Positions 15,521 to 25,042 are shown, counted from the stretch's first letter. The stretch is 64,000 nt of DNA from JACVRW01 sp963733885 (GCA_963733885.1 CAVTES010000011.1:252678-316677), one strand, 5' to 3'. Made by a program: numbers and translations. The notes: generated by a model not told the origin, from the sequence alone.

Positions 15521-16351
15521 ATGGAGTACATCGATCTTCACGCCCACATGGTGTCGCGCACGACCGACGACTACCGGGCAATGGCGATGAGCGGCTGCGT
15601 CGCGGTCACGGAGCCGGCGTTCTGGGCCGGCTACGACCGCCCGGGCGTCGACGCGTTCATCGACTACTTCAACCGGCTGACCGACTTCGAGCCCAAGCGC
15701 GCCGCGACCTACGGGATCGCCCACTTCACGTGGATGTGCCTGAACCCGAAGGAGGCCGAGGACCGCGAGCTGACGCGCCAGGTGCTCGAGGTGATCCCGC
15801 GCTATTTGGAGCTGCCGACCGTGCTCGGGATCGGCGAGATCGGGCTCAATCGCGTTACCAAGAACGAGCTCGCGGGCTTCAAGGACCACGTGGACCTCGC
15901 GATGGACCATGAGCAGCTGATCCACATTCACACGCCCCACCTCGAGGACAAGTGGAAGGGCACGAAGGTGATCGTGGAAACGCTGGCCGCCGACTCCCGA
16001 ATCGAGCCGCACCGCGTGATGGTCGACCACGCGGAGGAGCACACCATCGACATGATCCTCGACAACGGGTTCTGGACGGGGCTGACGCTGTATCCCATCA
16101 CCAAGGTCTCGCCAGCGCGTGCGGTCGACGTGATCGAGACCCGCGGTCCGGACCGGATCTGTGTCGCGGCGGCGTGCGACTGGGGCGAGAGCCGGCCGCT
16201 GGCAGTGCCGGAGTTCATCATGGAGATGCGCCGCCGCGGGCACCCGGATTCGCTGATCCGCAGGGTCGTCTACGAGAACCCGATCGAGTTTCTCGGCCAG
16301 TCGCCGAAGTTCCGGCTGCCGGATCGAGAGCGAAGCGCCGTAGCGGTCTGA
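15521..16351 (+). CDS. eboB: EboB-like TatD-family metal hydrolase
   Basis: 276 residues. Metal-dependent hydrolase barrel with the HxH motif near the N-terminus (MEYIDLHAHM), the Glu ligand in GIGEIGLN, His in IHIHTPHLEDK, His in MVDHAEEHT and the Asp in AACDWGES. TatD relatives hydrolyse nucleic-acid or phosphoester bonds; EboB proteins belong to this family, with undetermined substrate. There is no signal peptide, so it is cytosolic. The stop overlaps the ATG of the next gene (TGATG). Confidence 0.85.
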   Translation: MEYIDLHAHMVSRTTDDYRAMAMSGCVAVTEPAFWAGYDRPGVDAFIDYFNRLTDFEPKRAATYGIAHFTWMCLNPKEAEDRELTRQVLEVIPRYLELPTVLGIGEIGLNRVTKNELAGFKDHVDLAMDHEQLIHIHTPHLEDKWKGTKVIVETLAADSRIEPHRVMVDHAEEHTIDMILDNGFWTGLTLYPITKVSPARAVDVIETRGPDRICVAAACDWGESRPLAVPEFIMEMRRRGHPDSLIRRVVYENPIEFLGQSPKFRLPDRERSAVAV

Positions 16352-17439
16352 TGGAGGTCGGCGACGGCCTCCACCTGACCTACTGCACGAACATTCACCC
16401 GGCCAACGGCTGGAAGGCCGTGCAGGACAGCCTGCGCGCGCACGCCCCGGCCCTGAAGGCGCGCCTGAGCCCGGACGCGCCTTTCGGCATCGGTCTGCGC
16501 CTGTCCGGCGCCGAGAGCGCCGAGCTGCTCGAGGGGGGCCGGCTCGCCCGCTTCGGCGACTGGCTGGACGCCGAGGGCCTGTACGTCTTCACCATCAACG
16601 GCTTCCCGCACGGCGCGTTCCACGGGCAGCCGGTGAAGGCGGACGTGCACGCGCCCGACTGGCGCTCGGACGAGCGCGTGGCGTACACGCTGCGGCTGGC
16701 GGAGATCCTCGCCGCCCTGCTGCCCGCCGGACAGTCGGGCACGATCTCAACCAACCCGCTCTCGTACGGCCCGTGGATCGACGACGACCCGGATGCCTGG
16801 GAGCAGTGCACGGCGAACATCGTCCGCGTCGCGAAAGGCCTGCGCGGATACGGCGGCCACATCGCGCTGGCGCTGGAGCCCGAGGCCGACGGCGCGCTGG
16901 CGGACATCGGCGACATCGTCCGCTGGTGGGACGACCGGCTCGACCGCGACCTCGTGACCGTCTGCTTCGACGCCTGCCACTCGGCCGTCGCCTACGAGGA
17001 GCCGGCGGCCGCGCTCGCCGCGCTGGCGGACGCCGGGATCCGGATCGGCAAGGCGCAGCTCAGCGCTGCGCTGCGCCTACGGCCGGCCGAGCGCGCCGCG
17101 CTGCAGCGGTTCGCCGATCCGATCTACCTGCACCAGGTGACCCAGCGCAACGCGGACGGGACGCTGCGCTCGTGGCCGGACCTGCCCGAGGCCTTGTCCG
17201 CCAACGGCGACGGCGAGGAGTGGCGCGTGCATTTCCACGTCCCGATCTTCGTCGAGCGCTACGGCTCCCTGGTGTCCACGCAGGACCATCTGCGGCGGAC
17301 GATCGAGCTGGTGCGGGGCGCGACGTCGCACCTGGAGATCGAGACCTACACCTGGGACGTGCTGCCGGCCGACCTGAAGGCGTCCTCGGTCGACTCGATC
17401 GCGCGCGAGTACAAGTGGGTGCTCGATGTCCTTGGCTGA
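16351..17439 (+). CDS. eboE: EboE-like TIM-barrel protein (metabolite traffic)
   Basis: 362 residues. The opening LHLTYCTNIHPANGW and the strand ends GIGLRLSG, TINGFPHGAFHG, LALEPEADG, CFDACHSAV, WRVHFHVPIF and LEIETYTWDVLP are characteristic of EboE, a xylose-isomerase-like barrel. His, Glu and Asp at these positions suggest a metal site as in sugar isomerases/epimerases. The start overlaps the eboB stop by one base, and the 3' end overlaps eboC by 14 bases. It presumably modifies the same precursor as EboD and EboB before or after membrane handling by EboC. No signal peptide. Confidence 0.85.
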   Translation: MEVGDGLHLTYCTNIHPANGWKAVQDSLRAHAPALKARLSPDAPFGIGLRLSGAESAELLEGGRLARFGDWLDAEGLYVFTINGFPHGAFHGQPVKADVHAPDWRSDERVAYTLRLAEILAALLPAGQSGTISTNPLSYGPWIDDDPDAWEQCTANIVRVAKGLRGYGGHIALALEPEADGALADIGDIVRWWDDRLDRDLVTVCFDACHSAVAYEEPAAALAALADAGIRIGKAQLSAALRLRPAERAALQRFADPIYLHQVTQRNADGTLRSWPDLPEALSANGDGEEWRVHFHVPIFVERYGSLVSTQDHLRRTIELVRGATSHLEIETYTWDVLPADLKASSVDSIAREYKWVLDVLG

Positions 17440-18298
17440 CGCCGTCGCGACGCGCATGCCGGCCTGGCGCGCGTGGCTGCAGCTCGCCCGGGTCTCGAAC
17501 GCGCCGACCGTCGTCTCGAACGCGGTCGCGGGAGCCATGCTCGTGTCGACCACCGCCGGGACCGGCACCGTCGTGCTCGTGGCCGTCGCGATGGCGCTCT
17601 TCTACACGGCCGGGATGGTCCTGAACGACATCGCGGACGCGGAGATCGACCGTCGCGAGCGGCCGGAGCGGCCGATCCCGTCCGGCGCGGTCAGTCCGCT
17701 CGCCGCGATCGCCGTTTTCTGCGGCCTGATCGCCGTCGGCCTCACCCTTCTCGCCGGCGAGGGCCTCGAGCCCTTCCTCGCGGGCGTCGGGCTGGTCGCC
17801 CTGATCGTGCTGTATGACCTCTGGCACAAGGGCAACCCCTTCTCCCCGGTGATGATGGGCGGGTGCCGGGCGCTCGTCTACGTCGTCGCCGGCCTCGCCG
17901 TCGCCGACTCGCTGCCCGGGGAGCTGTGGGGGGCCGCCGCGCTGCTGCTCGTCTACGTCGTCGGGCTCACCCAGGTAGCCAAAGCCGAGGGCGGTGGCAT
18001 CCTGAGCCGGTGGCCGGTCGTCGCGGTGCTCGCGCCCGTCGTCTACTGGGCGATCATGGTGCCGTCAGCCTGGGCCGCGCTGCTGCTAGCCGCCTTCGCC
18101 GGTTGGCTCGCATGGACCCTGCGGCTGCTGTTCGTGCGGCGGATGATCGGCCCGGCGGTGGGCGGCCTGATCGCCGGCATCGCCCTCTTCGACGCGCTCG
18201 CCGTCGCGAGCGTGGAGGGCAGCGCGGCGGCGGTGGCCGTCTGCCTGGCCGCGTTCGTGGCCACAGTCGCCCTCCAGACCAAGATCGCGGGGACCTGA
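17426..18298 (+). CDS. eboC: EboC-like UbiA-family prenyltransferase
   Basis: 290 residues with eight or nine membrane helices. The first prenyl-diphosphate-binding motif is NDIADAEIDRRERPERPIP (NDxxDxxxD) at about residues 67-85. The second is in LYDLWHKGNPFSPVM, where a full DxxxD is not evident. UbiA enzymes attach prenyl chains to acceptors at the membrane. In ebo clusters EboC is the membrane component. The gene starts inside the eboE end and the eboF-like gene begins 6 bases after its stop. Confidence 0.85.
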   Translation: MSLADAVATRMPAWRAWLQLARVSNAPTVVSNAVAGAMLVSTTAGTGTVVLVAVAMALFYTAGMVLNDIADAEIDRRERPERPIPSGAVSPLAAIAVFCGLIAVGLTLLAGEGLEPFLAGVGLVALIVLYDLWHKGNPFSPVMMGGCRALVYVVAGLAVADSLPGELWGAAALLLVYVVGLTQVAKAEGGGILSRWPVVAVLAPVVYWAIMVPSAWAALLLAAFAGWLAWTLRLLFVRRMIGPAVGGLIAGIALFDALAVASVEGSAAAVAVCLAAFVATVALQTKIAGT

Positions 18299-18304
18299 TA
18301 GCCC

Positions 18305-19693
18305 ATGCCTGAGAAGACCGTCGTCCTGTGCACCGTCGCGATGACCCCGGAGCTGCTCGGGGACGCCACGCCGCGCCTGAAGTCGTTCGCCGACGCCGGC
18401 GCGATGGTGCCGCTCGGCGGCGTCACGCCAGCCGTGACCGCCACCGTGCAGAGCACGTACCTCACGGGCCGGCCGCCGAGCGGGCACGGGGCAGTCGGCA
18501 ACGGCTGGCTCTTCAAGGACACGATGGAGGTCCGCCTGTGGCAGCAGTCCAACCGGCTCGTCCAGGCGCCGAAGGTCTGGGAGGCCGCGCCCGGGATCAC
18601 CACCGCGAACCTGTGCTGGTGGTTCGCGATGTACTCGTCGGCCGACGTCACGCTCACGCCGCGACCGATGTATCCGGCCGACGGCAGCAAGATCCCCGAC
18701 TGCTACACCAAGCCCGGCGACCTGCGCGACAGCCTGCAAGCCGAGCTTGGTCAGTTCCCGCTGTTCAAGTTCTGGGGCCCGGCCGCGTCGATCGACTCGA
18801 CGCGGTGGATCGCCGAGGCGGCCAAGAGGGTGGACGGGCGGTTCGACCCGGCGCTGACGCTCGTCTACCTCCCTCACCTCGACTACGACTTGCAGAAGAA
18901 GGGACCGGCGCTCGCGGGGATCCGCACGCAGCTGGGCGAGCTGGACGCGATCGCCGGCGACCTGATCGACTTCTACGAGGAGCGCGGCGCGCGCGTGATC
19001 GTGCTGTCCGAGTACGGCATCGTCCCGGTGTCGCGGCCTGTGCACCCGAACCGCATCCTGCGCCGAGCCGGGCTCGTCAGCTATCGGATGGAGCTCGGCC
19101 GTGAGGTGATCGACATCGGCGGCAGCGAGGCGTTCGCGATGGCCGACCACCAGATCTCGCACGTGTACGTGCACGACCGGGCGCAGGTGGCGGAGGTCCG
19201 CGAGCTCTTCACGAGTGCGCCGGGGATCGCCGAGGTGCTCGACGAGGCCGGCAAGCGCGAGTACGGGCTCGATCACGAGCGCTCGGGCGAGCTCGTGCTG
19301 ATCGCCGAGCCGGACGCGTGGTTCACCTACTACTACTGGGATGACGACGCTAAGGCGCCCGACTACGCCCGCACGGTTGACATCCACCGCAAGCCCGGCT
19401 ACGACCCGGTGGAGCTGTTTCTGGACCCAGAGATCCGGGTGCCGCCGCTGGCCGTCGGCTCGCGGATCATCCGTCGCAAGCTCGGCTTCCGCACGCTCCT
19501 CGACGTCATTCCGCTCGATGCCACGCTGGTCAAGGGCTCGCACGGGCGGATCCCAGACGATCCTGCCTCCGGGCCGCTGCTGATGACGAAGCAGACGGAC
19601 CTGCTGCCGGACGGCGACGTCGCCGCCGCTGACGTGCACGACCTGATCCTGCGCCACCTGGGCGTGGCGGCGCGGGACGCGGTGGCGCGATGA
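18305..19693 (+). CDS. eboF: EboF-like alkaline-phosphatase-superfamily protein
   Basis: 462 residues of the type I phosphodiesterase/nucleotide-pyrophosphatase family. The N-terminal nucleophile region is VTATVQSTYLTGRPPSGHGA (catalytic Thr before the STYLTG turn). Further metal-site elements are YLPHLDYDLQ, VIVLSEYGI, MADHQISHVYV and LVKGSHG. No signal peptide is seen, so if it acts on a prenyl-phosphate or nucleotide-linked intermediate it does so in the cytosol. The 3' end overlaps the following fni gene by four bases (ATGA). Confidence 0.83.
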   Translation: MPEKTVVLCTVAMTPELLGDATPRLKSFADAGAMVPLGGVTPAVTATVQSTYLTGRPPSGHGAVGNGWLFKDTMEVRLWQQSNRLVQAPKVWEAAPGITTANLCWWFAMYSSADVTLTPRPMYPADGSKIPDCYTKPGDLRDSLQAELGQFPLFKFWGPAASIDSTRWIAEAAKRVDGRFDPALTLVYLPHLDYDLQKKGPALAGIRTQLGELDAIAGDLIDFYEERGARVIVLSEYGIVPVSRPVHPNRILRRAGLVSYRMELGREVIDIGGSEAFAMADHQISHVYVHDRAQVAEVRELFTSAPGIAEVLDEAGKREYGLDHERSGELVLIAEPDAWFTYYYWDDDAKAPDYARTVDIHRKPGYDPVELFLDPEIRVPPLAVGSRIIRRKLGFRTLLDVIPLDATLVKGSHGRIPDDPASGPLLMTKQTDLLPDGDVAAADVHDLILRHLGVAARDAVAR

Positions 19694-20688
19694 CGGTGGT
19701 CGGCCGCAAGGCCGACCACCTGCGTATCGCCGCAGGGCCGGACGTGGCTCACGCGGGCGGCACCGGCTTCGAGCGCCTGCGCCTGCGCCACCGCGCCCTG
19801 CCGCAGCGCGACCTCGCCGACGTGTCCCTCGAGACCGAGCTGCTTGGCGCGCGGCTCGGAGCGCCGCTGATCGTGTCCGCGATGACCGGCGGCACCGAGG
19901 AGGCCGGGGTGATCAACGCACGGTTGGCGCGTGCCGCCTGCGAGCACCACCTCGGGCTTGTGCTTGGGTCCGGCCGCGCGCTGCTCGAGGACCCGTCGCT
20001 GCTGTCGACCTACCGCAGCGCCGACCGGCCTCCGCTGCTGCTCGGCAACCTCGGCGCCGCCCAGGTGCGCCTGCGTGACGCGCCCGGCCGGGCCGAACGG
20101 CTGATCGACGTGCTCGGTGCAGACGGCCTGGCGATCCATCTGAACGCGATCCAGGAGGCGGTCCAGCCCGAGGGCGAGCCGCAGTTCGCCGGCGTCGTCG
20201 AGGGCATCGCCGCCGTCGTGGGGCACCTGGCGCCGCTGCCGGTGGTCGTCAAGGAGGTCGGCTTTGGGATGGACGGCGCCGACGTGACGCTTCTGCGCGA
20301 GGCGGGAGTCGCGGCGGTCGACGTCGCGGGGTCCGGCGGGACGAACTGGGCGCTGGTCGAGGGGCGCCGCAAGGAGCGCGCGGGGCAGGTGGCCGCCGCG
20401 TTCGCCGACTGGGGAGTGCCGACCGCTGACGCGCTCGTGGAGGCCCGCGCCGCGGCGCCGGAGTTGGCGCTGATCGCCAGCGGCGGCTTGCGCGACGGCG
20501 TTGACGCCGCCAAGGCGCTCGCGCTCGGGGCCGGCGCGGCCGGCCTTGCCCGCGCGTTCCTGCTCGGCGCCCGCGCTGACGCCGCGTCCGAGACGGCCGC
20601 CACGCTGGTCCGCCAACTCCGCATCGCGGTCTGGGCCACCGGCGCGGCGAGCGCTTCAGAGCTCTCGCCCACACATTTGCGCCAGTGA
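19690..20688 (+). CDS. fni: Type 2 isopentenyl-diphosphate delta-isomerase
   Basis: 332 residues, normal for the FMN/NAD(P)H-dependent enzyme that converts IPP to DMAPP. Family motifs are RKADHLRIA at the N-terminus, VSAMTGGTEEAG (FMN), HLNAIQEAVQPEGE (active-site His, Asn and Gln), VVKEVGFGM, DVAGSGGTNWA and LIASGGLRDG (phosphate-binding loop). It overlaps the eboF-like stop, so it is part of the ebo operon, where it could supply the prenyl donor for the UbiA-type EboC. Alternatively it is the cell's only IDI and its position is incidental. Confidence 0.92.
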   Translation: MTVVGRKADHLRIAAGPDVAHAGGTGFERLRLRHRALPQRDLADVSLETELLGARLGAPLIVSAMTGGTEEAGVINARLARAACEHHLGLVLGSGRALLEDPSLLSTYRSADRPPLLLGNLGAAQVRLRDAPGRAERLIDVLGADGLAIHLNAIQEAVQPEGEPQFAGVVEGIAAVVGHLAPLPVVVKEVGFGMDGADVTLLREAGVAAVDVAGSGGTNWALVEGRRKERAGQVAAAFADWGVPTADALVEARAAAPELALIASGGLRDGVDAAKALALGAGAAGLARAFLLGARADAASETAATLVRQLRIAVWATGAASASELSPTHLRQ

Positions 20689-20851
20689 GCGCCATGCACA
20701 TCACTGCGGGCGTCTGGGTGAACGACGACGGGCCCGGCATCCGCCACCAGGTGATCCTGCCGATCACCCGGGGCCCTGGCGAGCCCGCGCCCGCCTGAGG
20801 CGGCGTCCGGCCCGCTCTTGCGCGCCATCGAATGGCTATCACTACTCGGCG

Positions 20852-21721
20852 ATGAGCCACCACGCAGGCGCGCTCGCCTCGGTTGAGGAGCAGGTCGCGG
20901 CCGTGCGCGACGATCCGGCGGCGCGTCTGGCATTGATGGCGCGCTTGTTCCACGGGCCGACCGGCCGCGCACCGCGACACCTGCCGTTTCGACGGGCGGC
21001 GTTGTCGTTCATGCGCTGGCAGGCGCATCGCGGTGTGCTCAATCGGCTCGACGCGTCGCCGCCCGGCAGCGTGTGGTGGCGGGCAGTCAACGAGCGACTG
21101 CTGCGGGACGGATGCGAAACGGTCGCGCTCCTCGGTGGGCTGGCCGGCGATCCCTCATCGCCGGCCGTGCGGCTCTGGCTGGAGTTCAGCGCGAGACCGA
21201 CGGGACGCAACTGGTACCGAGCGCACAACGCGAGCATCGTGGCCGGATACCTGGAGCACCGGATCCTCGCCGACGCAGAGGGCGCACCGGAGCGCTTCTT
21301 CATGAACGTCGCGCTCGTACGTGTGCTGTACGCGCACGCACTCGCCGCGGCGCCGCGCCTGGCGCTCGGACGGTGCGCTCCGCTCGGCCGCCTGCTCGGC
21401 GACCCCCGGCTCGGGATGGCCGGCATCTTCCTCTCACTCCGCCGCGTGCTGCCAAACCGCTATCCGCTCGCGCTCGACGTTGAGCGCTATATCGCCGACG
21501 AGCAGCGTATTGGCCGGATGCTCGACTACGCGGTGATCGTGCCACGGCTGCAACGCCTGTATGAGTGGTCAGCCGAGGAGCTCGGCGAACCACGCCTGCT
21601 TGAGCTGGTCCGCGACGGCAACCCGATCTACGCCTGGCCCTCCGAGCAGCGACACGTATGGCGCACTCCGCACATGCCGTTCGCAGCCCGGGTACTCGAA
21701 CGCGTCACAAGGGCTCGCTGA
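20852..21721 (+). CDS. Conserved hypothetical protein
   Basis: 289 residues, soluble, Arg- and Leu-rich. I recognise it only as an actinobacterial family of unknown function. Distinctive stretches are SFMRWQAHRGVLN, GSVWWRAVNERLLRD, NWYRAHNASIVAGYLEH, ERFFMNVALVRVLYAHAL and VLPNRYPLALDVERYI. No nucleotide, metal or membrane motif is evident. It starts about 160 bases after fni, so it may be outside that operon. The ATG at 20852 is chosen because the family-like sequence begins soon after it; upstream in-frame sequence overlaps fni and is not conserved-looking. Confidence 0.75.
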   Translation: MSHHAGALASVEEQVAAVRDDPAARLALMARLFHGPTGRAPRHLPFRRAALSFMRWQAHRGVLNRLDASPPGSVWWRAVNERLLRDGCETVALLGGLAGDPSSPAVRLWLEFSARPTGRNWYRAHNASIVAGYLEHRILADAEGAPERFFMNVALVRVLYAHALAAAPRLALGRCAPLGRLLGDPRLGMAGIFLSLRRVLPNRYPLALDVERYIADEQRIGRMLDYAVIVPRLQRLYEWSAEELGEPRLLELVRDGNPIYAWPSEQRHVWRTPHMPFAARVLERVTRAR

Positions 21722-21901
21722 AGGTCCGCCAACCGGAACTGGTGATCATCCGCCATATCCTCTCCTGAGAGCCAGAGACGGCGGAGGTCCGTGCGCTTCG
21801 TTCGCAAGCAGACCACTGGCACCCGGTGATTGCGGACCCTGTATCGTCGCGGCCTTTGGAGGCGGATGACGGAGGGTCGCCGCCGCGAGGGAGGGAATGG
21901 G

Positions 21902-23518
21902 ATGTCTCGATTGACGAGTCGTGCGCGTCGCCGCAGGCGTGCGTGCGTTCTGGGGGTCGTAGCCGCAGCTGCCGTGGCGTCGCTGCCAGGCGGCGCGGCG
22001 GCGGCGCCATCACAGGCCGGCTGTGACAGCCGGACGAACAACACCTACGACAAGCTGCTTGAGTGCGTGCGGGTCGAGGGGGTGCGAGAGCATCAGGCGG
22101 CGCTCCAGGCCATCGCCGACGAGAACGACGGAAACCGCTTCTCCGGCTTTTCGGGCTACGACGCCTCTGTCGACTACGTGGTCGAGACGCTCGAGGCCGC
22201 CGGCTATGACCCCGAGGTGCAGGCGTTTGACTACCAGGCTTACGAGGTGGTCGGCCCCTCGGCCCTCCAGCAGACCGCACCCGGCTCGGTCACCTATGTC
22301 GAGGGCGTCGACTTCGGCGCAATCACCCAGACCGACCCCGGCGACGTCACCGCTGCGGTCACGGCCGTCGACCTGCAGTTGGGCATCGGCAACACCTCGA
22401 CCAGCGGGTGCGAGGCTGCCGACTTCGCGGGCTTCCCTGCCGGGAACATCGCGCTGCTGCAGCGTGGTACCTGCACGTTCGAGATCAAGGCCGAGAACGC
22501 CGCGGCGGCCGGCGCCGCCGGGATCGTGATCTTCAACCAGGGCAACACGGACGCTGAGGACCGCAACAACATCCCGGCCGTCACGCTCACGGCCAACAAC
22601 ACCAGCGGAATCCCGGTGCTCGGCACCACCTATGCGCTGGGTGTGACGCTCTCCAACACGCCGGGGCTGCGGATGCGGGTCTTCGCCAACACGCTCCGCC
22701 AGATCCTGCCCACCTTCAACGTGCTCGCCGAGAAGACCGGCGCGAACGACGACAACGTCGTGATGGCCGGCGCGCACCTCGACTCGGTGCTCGCGGGCCC
22801 GGGCATCAACGACAACGGCTCGGGCAGCGCCGCGATCCTGGAGACGGCCGTCCAGATGGCGAAGGTGAAGCCCACCAACACCGTGCGCTTCGCCTGGTGG
22901 GGCGCCGAGGAGAGCGGGCTCGTCGGCTCGACGAACTACGTCAACGGCCTGAGCCAGGCGGAGAAGGATCGGATCGCGCTCTACCTGAACTTCGACATGA
23001 TTGGCTCGTCGAACTACATCCAGATGGTCTACGACAGCGACGAGTCGGGCTTCGAGGCTCCGGTCCCCGTTCCGCCGGGCTCGATCGCCATCGAGGATCT
23101 CTTCGAGTCGTTCTACACGCTCAGAAGCGAGCCGTATGACGACGCCGAGTTCAGCGGTCGCAGCGACTACCAGGCGTTCATCAACAACGCGATCCCGGCC
23201 GGCGGCCTCTTCACGGGGGCCGAGGTACGCAAGACGGCGGCGCAGGCGGCGATCTGGGGCGGCACTGTCGGCGCCCAGTACGACCCGTGCTACCACCAGG
23301 CCTGCGATACGTTCGCCAACAACAGCCTGCACGCGCTCACGATCAACTCCGACGCGGTCGCGTTCGCAGTGCTCACGTACGCGTACTCGACGGAGCCGGT
23401 TAACGGCGTGCCGGGCAAGAAGGTGCCCGGCAAGTTCACCATCCCGGCGCCCGCCGGTCCCGAGGGCACGGTCGGCAGCGGCGGCGGCGCCGCGCAGGAG
23501 CACCACGAGGGCTCGTAG
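21902..23518 (+). CDS. Secreted M28-family aminopeptidase with PA domain
   Basis: 538 residues. The signal peptide (RRRRACVLGVVAAAAVAS) ends near APSQA. A PA (protease-associated) insert spans about residues 150-250 (AGNIALLQRGTCTFEIKAEN, AGAAGIVIFNQGN). The zinc peptidase core follows, with VVMAGAHLDSV (His), INDNGSGSAA (bridging Asp), WWGAEESGLVGS (catalytic and ligand Glu), LNFDMIGS (Asp) and CYHQACDT (His). These are the complete di-zinc ligand set of M28 enzymes. It should act outside the cell, releasing N-terminal amino acids. The C-terminus ends in a Gly/Ala-rich tail. The gene is monocistronic by spacing. Confidence 0.9.
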   Translation: MSRLTSRARRRRRACVLGVVAAAAVASLPGGAAAAPSQAGCDSRTNNTYDKLLECVRVEGVREHQAALQAIADENDGNRFSGFSGYDASVDYVVETLEAAGYDPEVQAFDYQAYEVVGPSALQQTAPGSVTYVEGVDFGAITQTDPGDVTAAVTAVDLQLGIGNTSTSGCEAADFAGFPAGNIALLQRGTCTFEIKAENAAAAGAAGIVIFNQGNTDAEDRNNIPAVTLTANNTSGIPVLGTTYALGVTLSNTPGLRMRVFANTLRQILPTFNVLAEKTGANDDNVVMAGAHLDSVLAGPGINDNGSGSAAILETAVQMAKVKPTNTVRFAWWGAEESGLVGSTNYVNGLSQAEKDRIALYLNFDMIGSSNYIQMVYDSDESGFEAPVPVPPGSIAIEDLFESFYTLRSEPYDDAEFSGRSDYQAFINNAIPAGGLFTGAEVRKTAAQAAIWGGTVGAQYDPCYHQACDTFANNSLHALTINSDAVAFAVLTYAYSTEPVNGVPGKKVPGKFTIPAPAGPEGTVGSGGGAAQEHHEGS

Positions 23519-23743
23519 CTTCCGCGCCGTTGCGAGGGGGGCGGCCCGTCAGCGGGTCGCCCCTCCCGCCGGCTTGCGCGCGTTGCTCCCGCGCTACTCG
23601 CCTATGCCCGGGCTGGAGGTCGACCAGCGGGCCGCACCGAGACCGCTGCGTGGCGCGGGGCCCGCCAGCGCGGGCGGGCGCCTCTGGTGCGGGCGGCTCT
23701 GGTGCTTGCTCGGTGGCCCGGGTGCCTGGCAAACTCGAGGTTC

Positions 23744-25042
23744 ATGGGCGGTTTCGAGAGCGGCCGGCTGATTCGCTACGGCGGCGGCTTTGCCGAGGAG
23801 CTCGTGGTCCGTGCGAGCGGCTCGTGGCTGGAGACGGCCGGCGGCAGGCGCGTGCTGGATTTCACCGCCGGCCAGATTTGCGCGACCGTCGGGCATAACC
23901 ACCCGCGGGTGACGGCCGCGATCCATCGTTCGCTGGATGAGGTGATCCACCTCAATTCGTGGATGCTCTCGCCGCCTGTGCTGGACCTCGCCGACGTGCT
24001 GCTGGACACTGTGCCGGCTCCGCTGGAGCGCGCGATGTTCCTCTCGACCGGCGGTGAGTCGATCGAGGTCGCGGTCCGCATGGCGAAGCTGAGCACGGGC
24101 CGGTTCGAGGTCGCGTCGCTGACCCGCAGCTGGCACGGACTGACCGGCGGCGCCGCGGCGCTGACGCTCGCCGCTGGGCGGCGCGGGTATGGGCCGACGC
24201 TCCCGGGCTCGTTCGCTCTGCCGGCGCCGTATGCCTACCGCTGCCCAGTCCGCGCGTGCGACGCCCAATGCGACTGCACCTGCTTGGAGGCCGGCTTTGA
24301 GCTGTTCGATCAGGCCTCGGTCGGGTCGCCCGCTGCGCTCGTGGCGGAGCCGGTGCTATCGGCGGGCGGCGTGATCGTGCCGCCTCCTGGCTACTTCGCG
24401 CGCCTGCTCGAGCTGTGCCAGGAGCGTGAGATGCTGGTCGTCTTCGACGAGTGCCAGACCGGCCTGGGGCGGCTAGGGACGATGTACGGCTTCGAGGCCT
24501 TCGGCGTGGTGCCGGACTTCCTGGTTTTGTCGAAGACGCTCGGTGGCGGCGTCCCGATCGGTGCGGTGATCACGAGCGCCGCGATCGAGGCCACCTGCCA
24601 CGAGCGCGGCTTCGTGCACGTCACCTCGCACGTTTCGGACCCCATGCCGGCGGCTGCCGCGCTGGCCGTCATTGAGGTCGTGCGCGAGGACGGCCTGCCC
24701 GCGCGCGCCGCGTGCGCCGGCGAGCGCCTGCGCGGGCACCTCGACGAACTGGCCGCCCGCCATGAAATCGTCGGTGATGTGCGCGGGATGGGGCTGCTGT
24801 GCGGGCTAGAGCTGGTCGAGGACCGCGACAGCCGCCGGCCGGCAGAGGCGATGGGGCTGGCGCTGACCGAGGAGTGCGAGCGGCGAGGGCTGTCGGTCAA
24901 TCTGGTCCGCGGCGGCACCGGAGGCGCCGCCAACTGCTTGCGCATGGCGCCACCGCTGACGATCTCCGACGACGACATCGACCTCGCGGCCGAGATCCTC
25001 GACGCCTCACTCGCGACGCTCCCGAGAACGGCGCACGTGTGA
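23744..25042 (+). CDS. Class III PLP-dependent aminotransferase
   Basis: 432 residues. The PLP Lys lies in VLSKTLGGGVPIGAV and the Asp that contacts the pyridine N in VVFDECQTGLGRLG; SRSWHGLTGGAAAL-type residues provide the phosphate/His contact. It most resembles the 2,2-dialkylglycine decarboxylase/omega-aminotransferase branch. A Cys-rich loop (RCPVRACDAQCDCTC) interrupts the large domain, as seen in some members of this branch. It catalyses amino-group transfer from an omega-amine or alpha-amino acid to a 2-oxo acid; the exact substrate is unknown. The ATG at 23744 matches the family start (GRLIRYGGG). Confidence 0.85.
   Translation: MGGFESGRLIRYGGGFAEELVVRASGSWLETAGGRRVLDFTAGQICATVGHNHPRVTAAIHRSLDEVIHLNSWMLSPPVLDLADVLLDTVPAPLERAMFLSTGGESIEVAVRMAKLSTGRFEVASLTRSWHGLTGGAAALTLAAGRRGYGPTLPGSFALPAPYAYRCPVRACDAQCDCTCLEAGFELFDQASVGSPAALVAEPVLSAGGVIVPPPGYFARLLELCQEREMLVVFDECQTGLGRLGTMYGFEAFGVVPDFLVLSKTLGGGVPIGAVITSAAIEATCHERGFVHVTSHVSDPMPAAAALAVIEVVREDGLPARAACAGERLRGHLDELAARHEIVGDVRGMGLLCGLELVEDRDSRRPAEAMGLALTEECERRGLSVNLVRGGTGGAANCLRMAPPLTISDDDIDLAAEILDASLATLPRTAHV

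Noticed and set aside
20695..20799. 34-codon frame with VNDDGPGI, like a kinase G1 box
   Set aside because: Too short, no other kinase motif upstream or downstream, and no clear Shine-Dalgarno; chance resemblance is likely.
22010..23506. Long minus-strand frame opposite the M28 peptidase
   Set aside because: It has low-complexity Arg/Val/Glu composition and is fully antisense to a gene with all its metal ligands.
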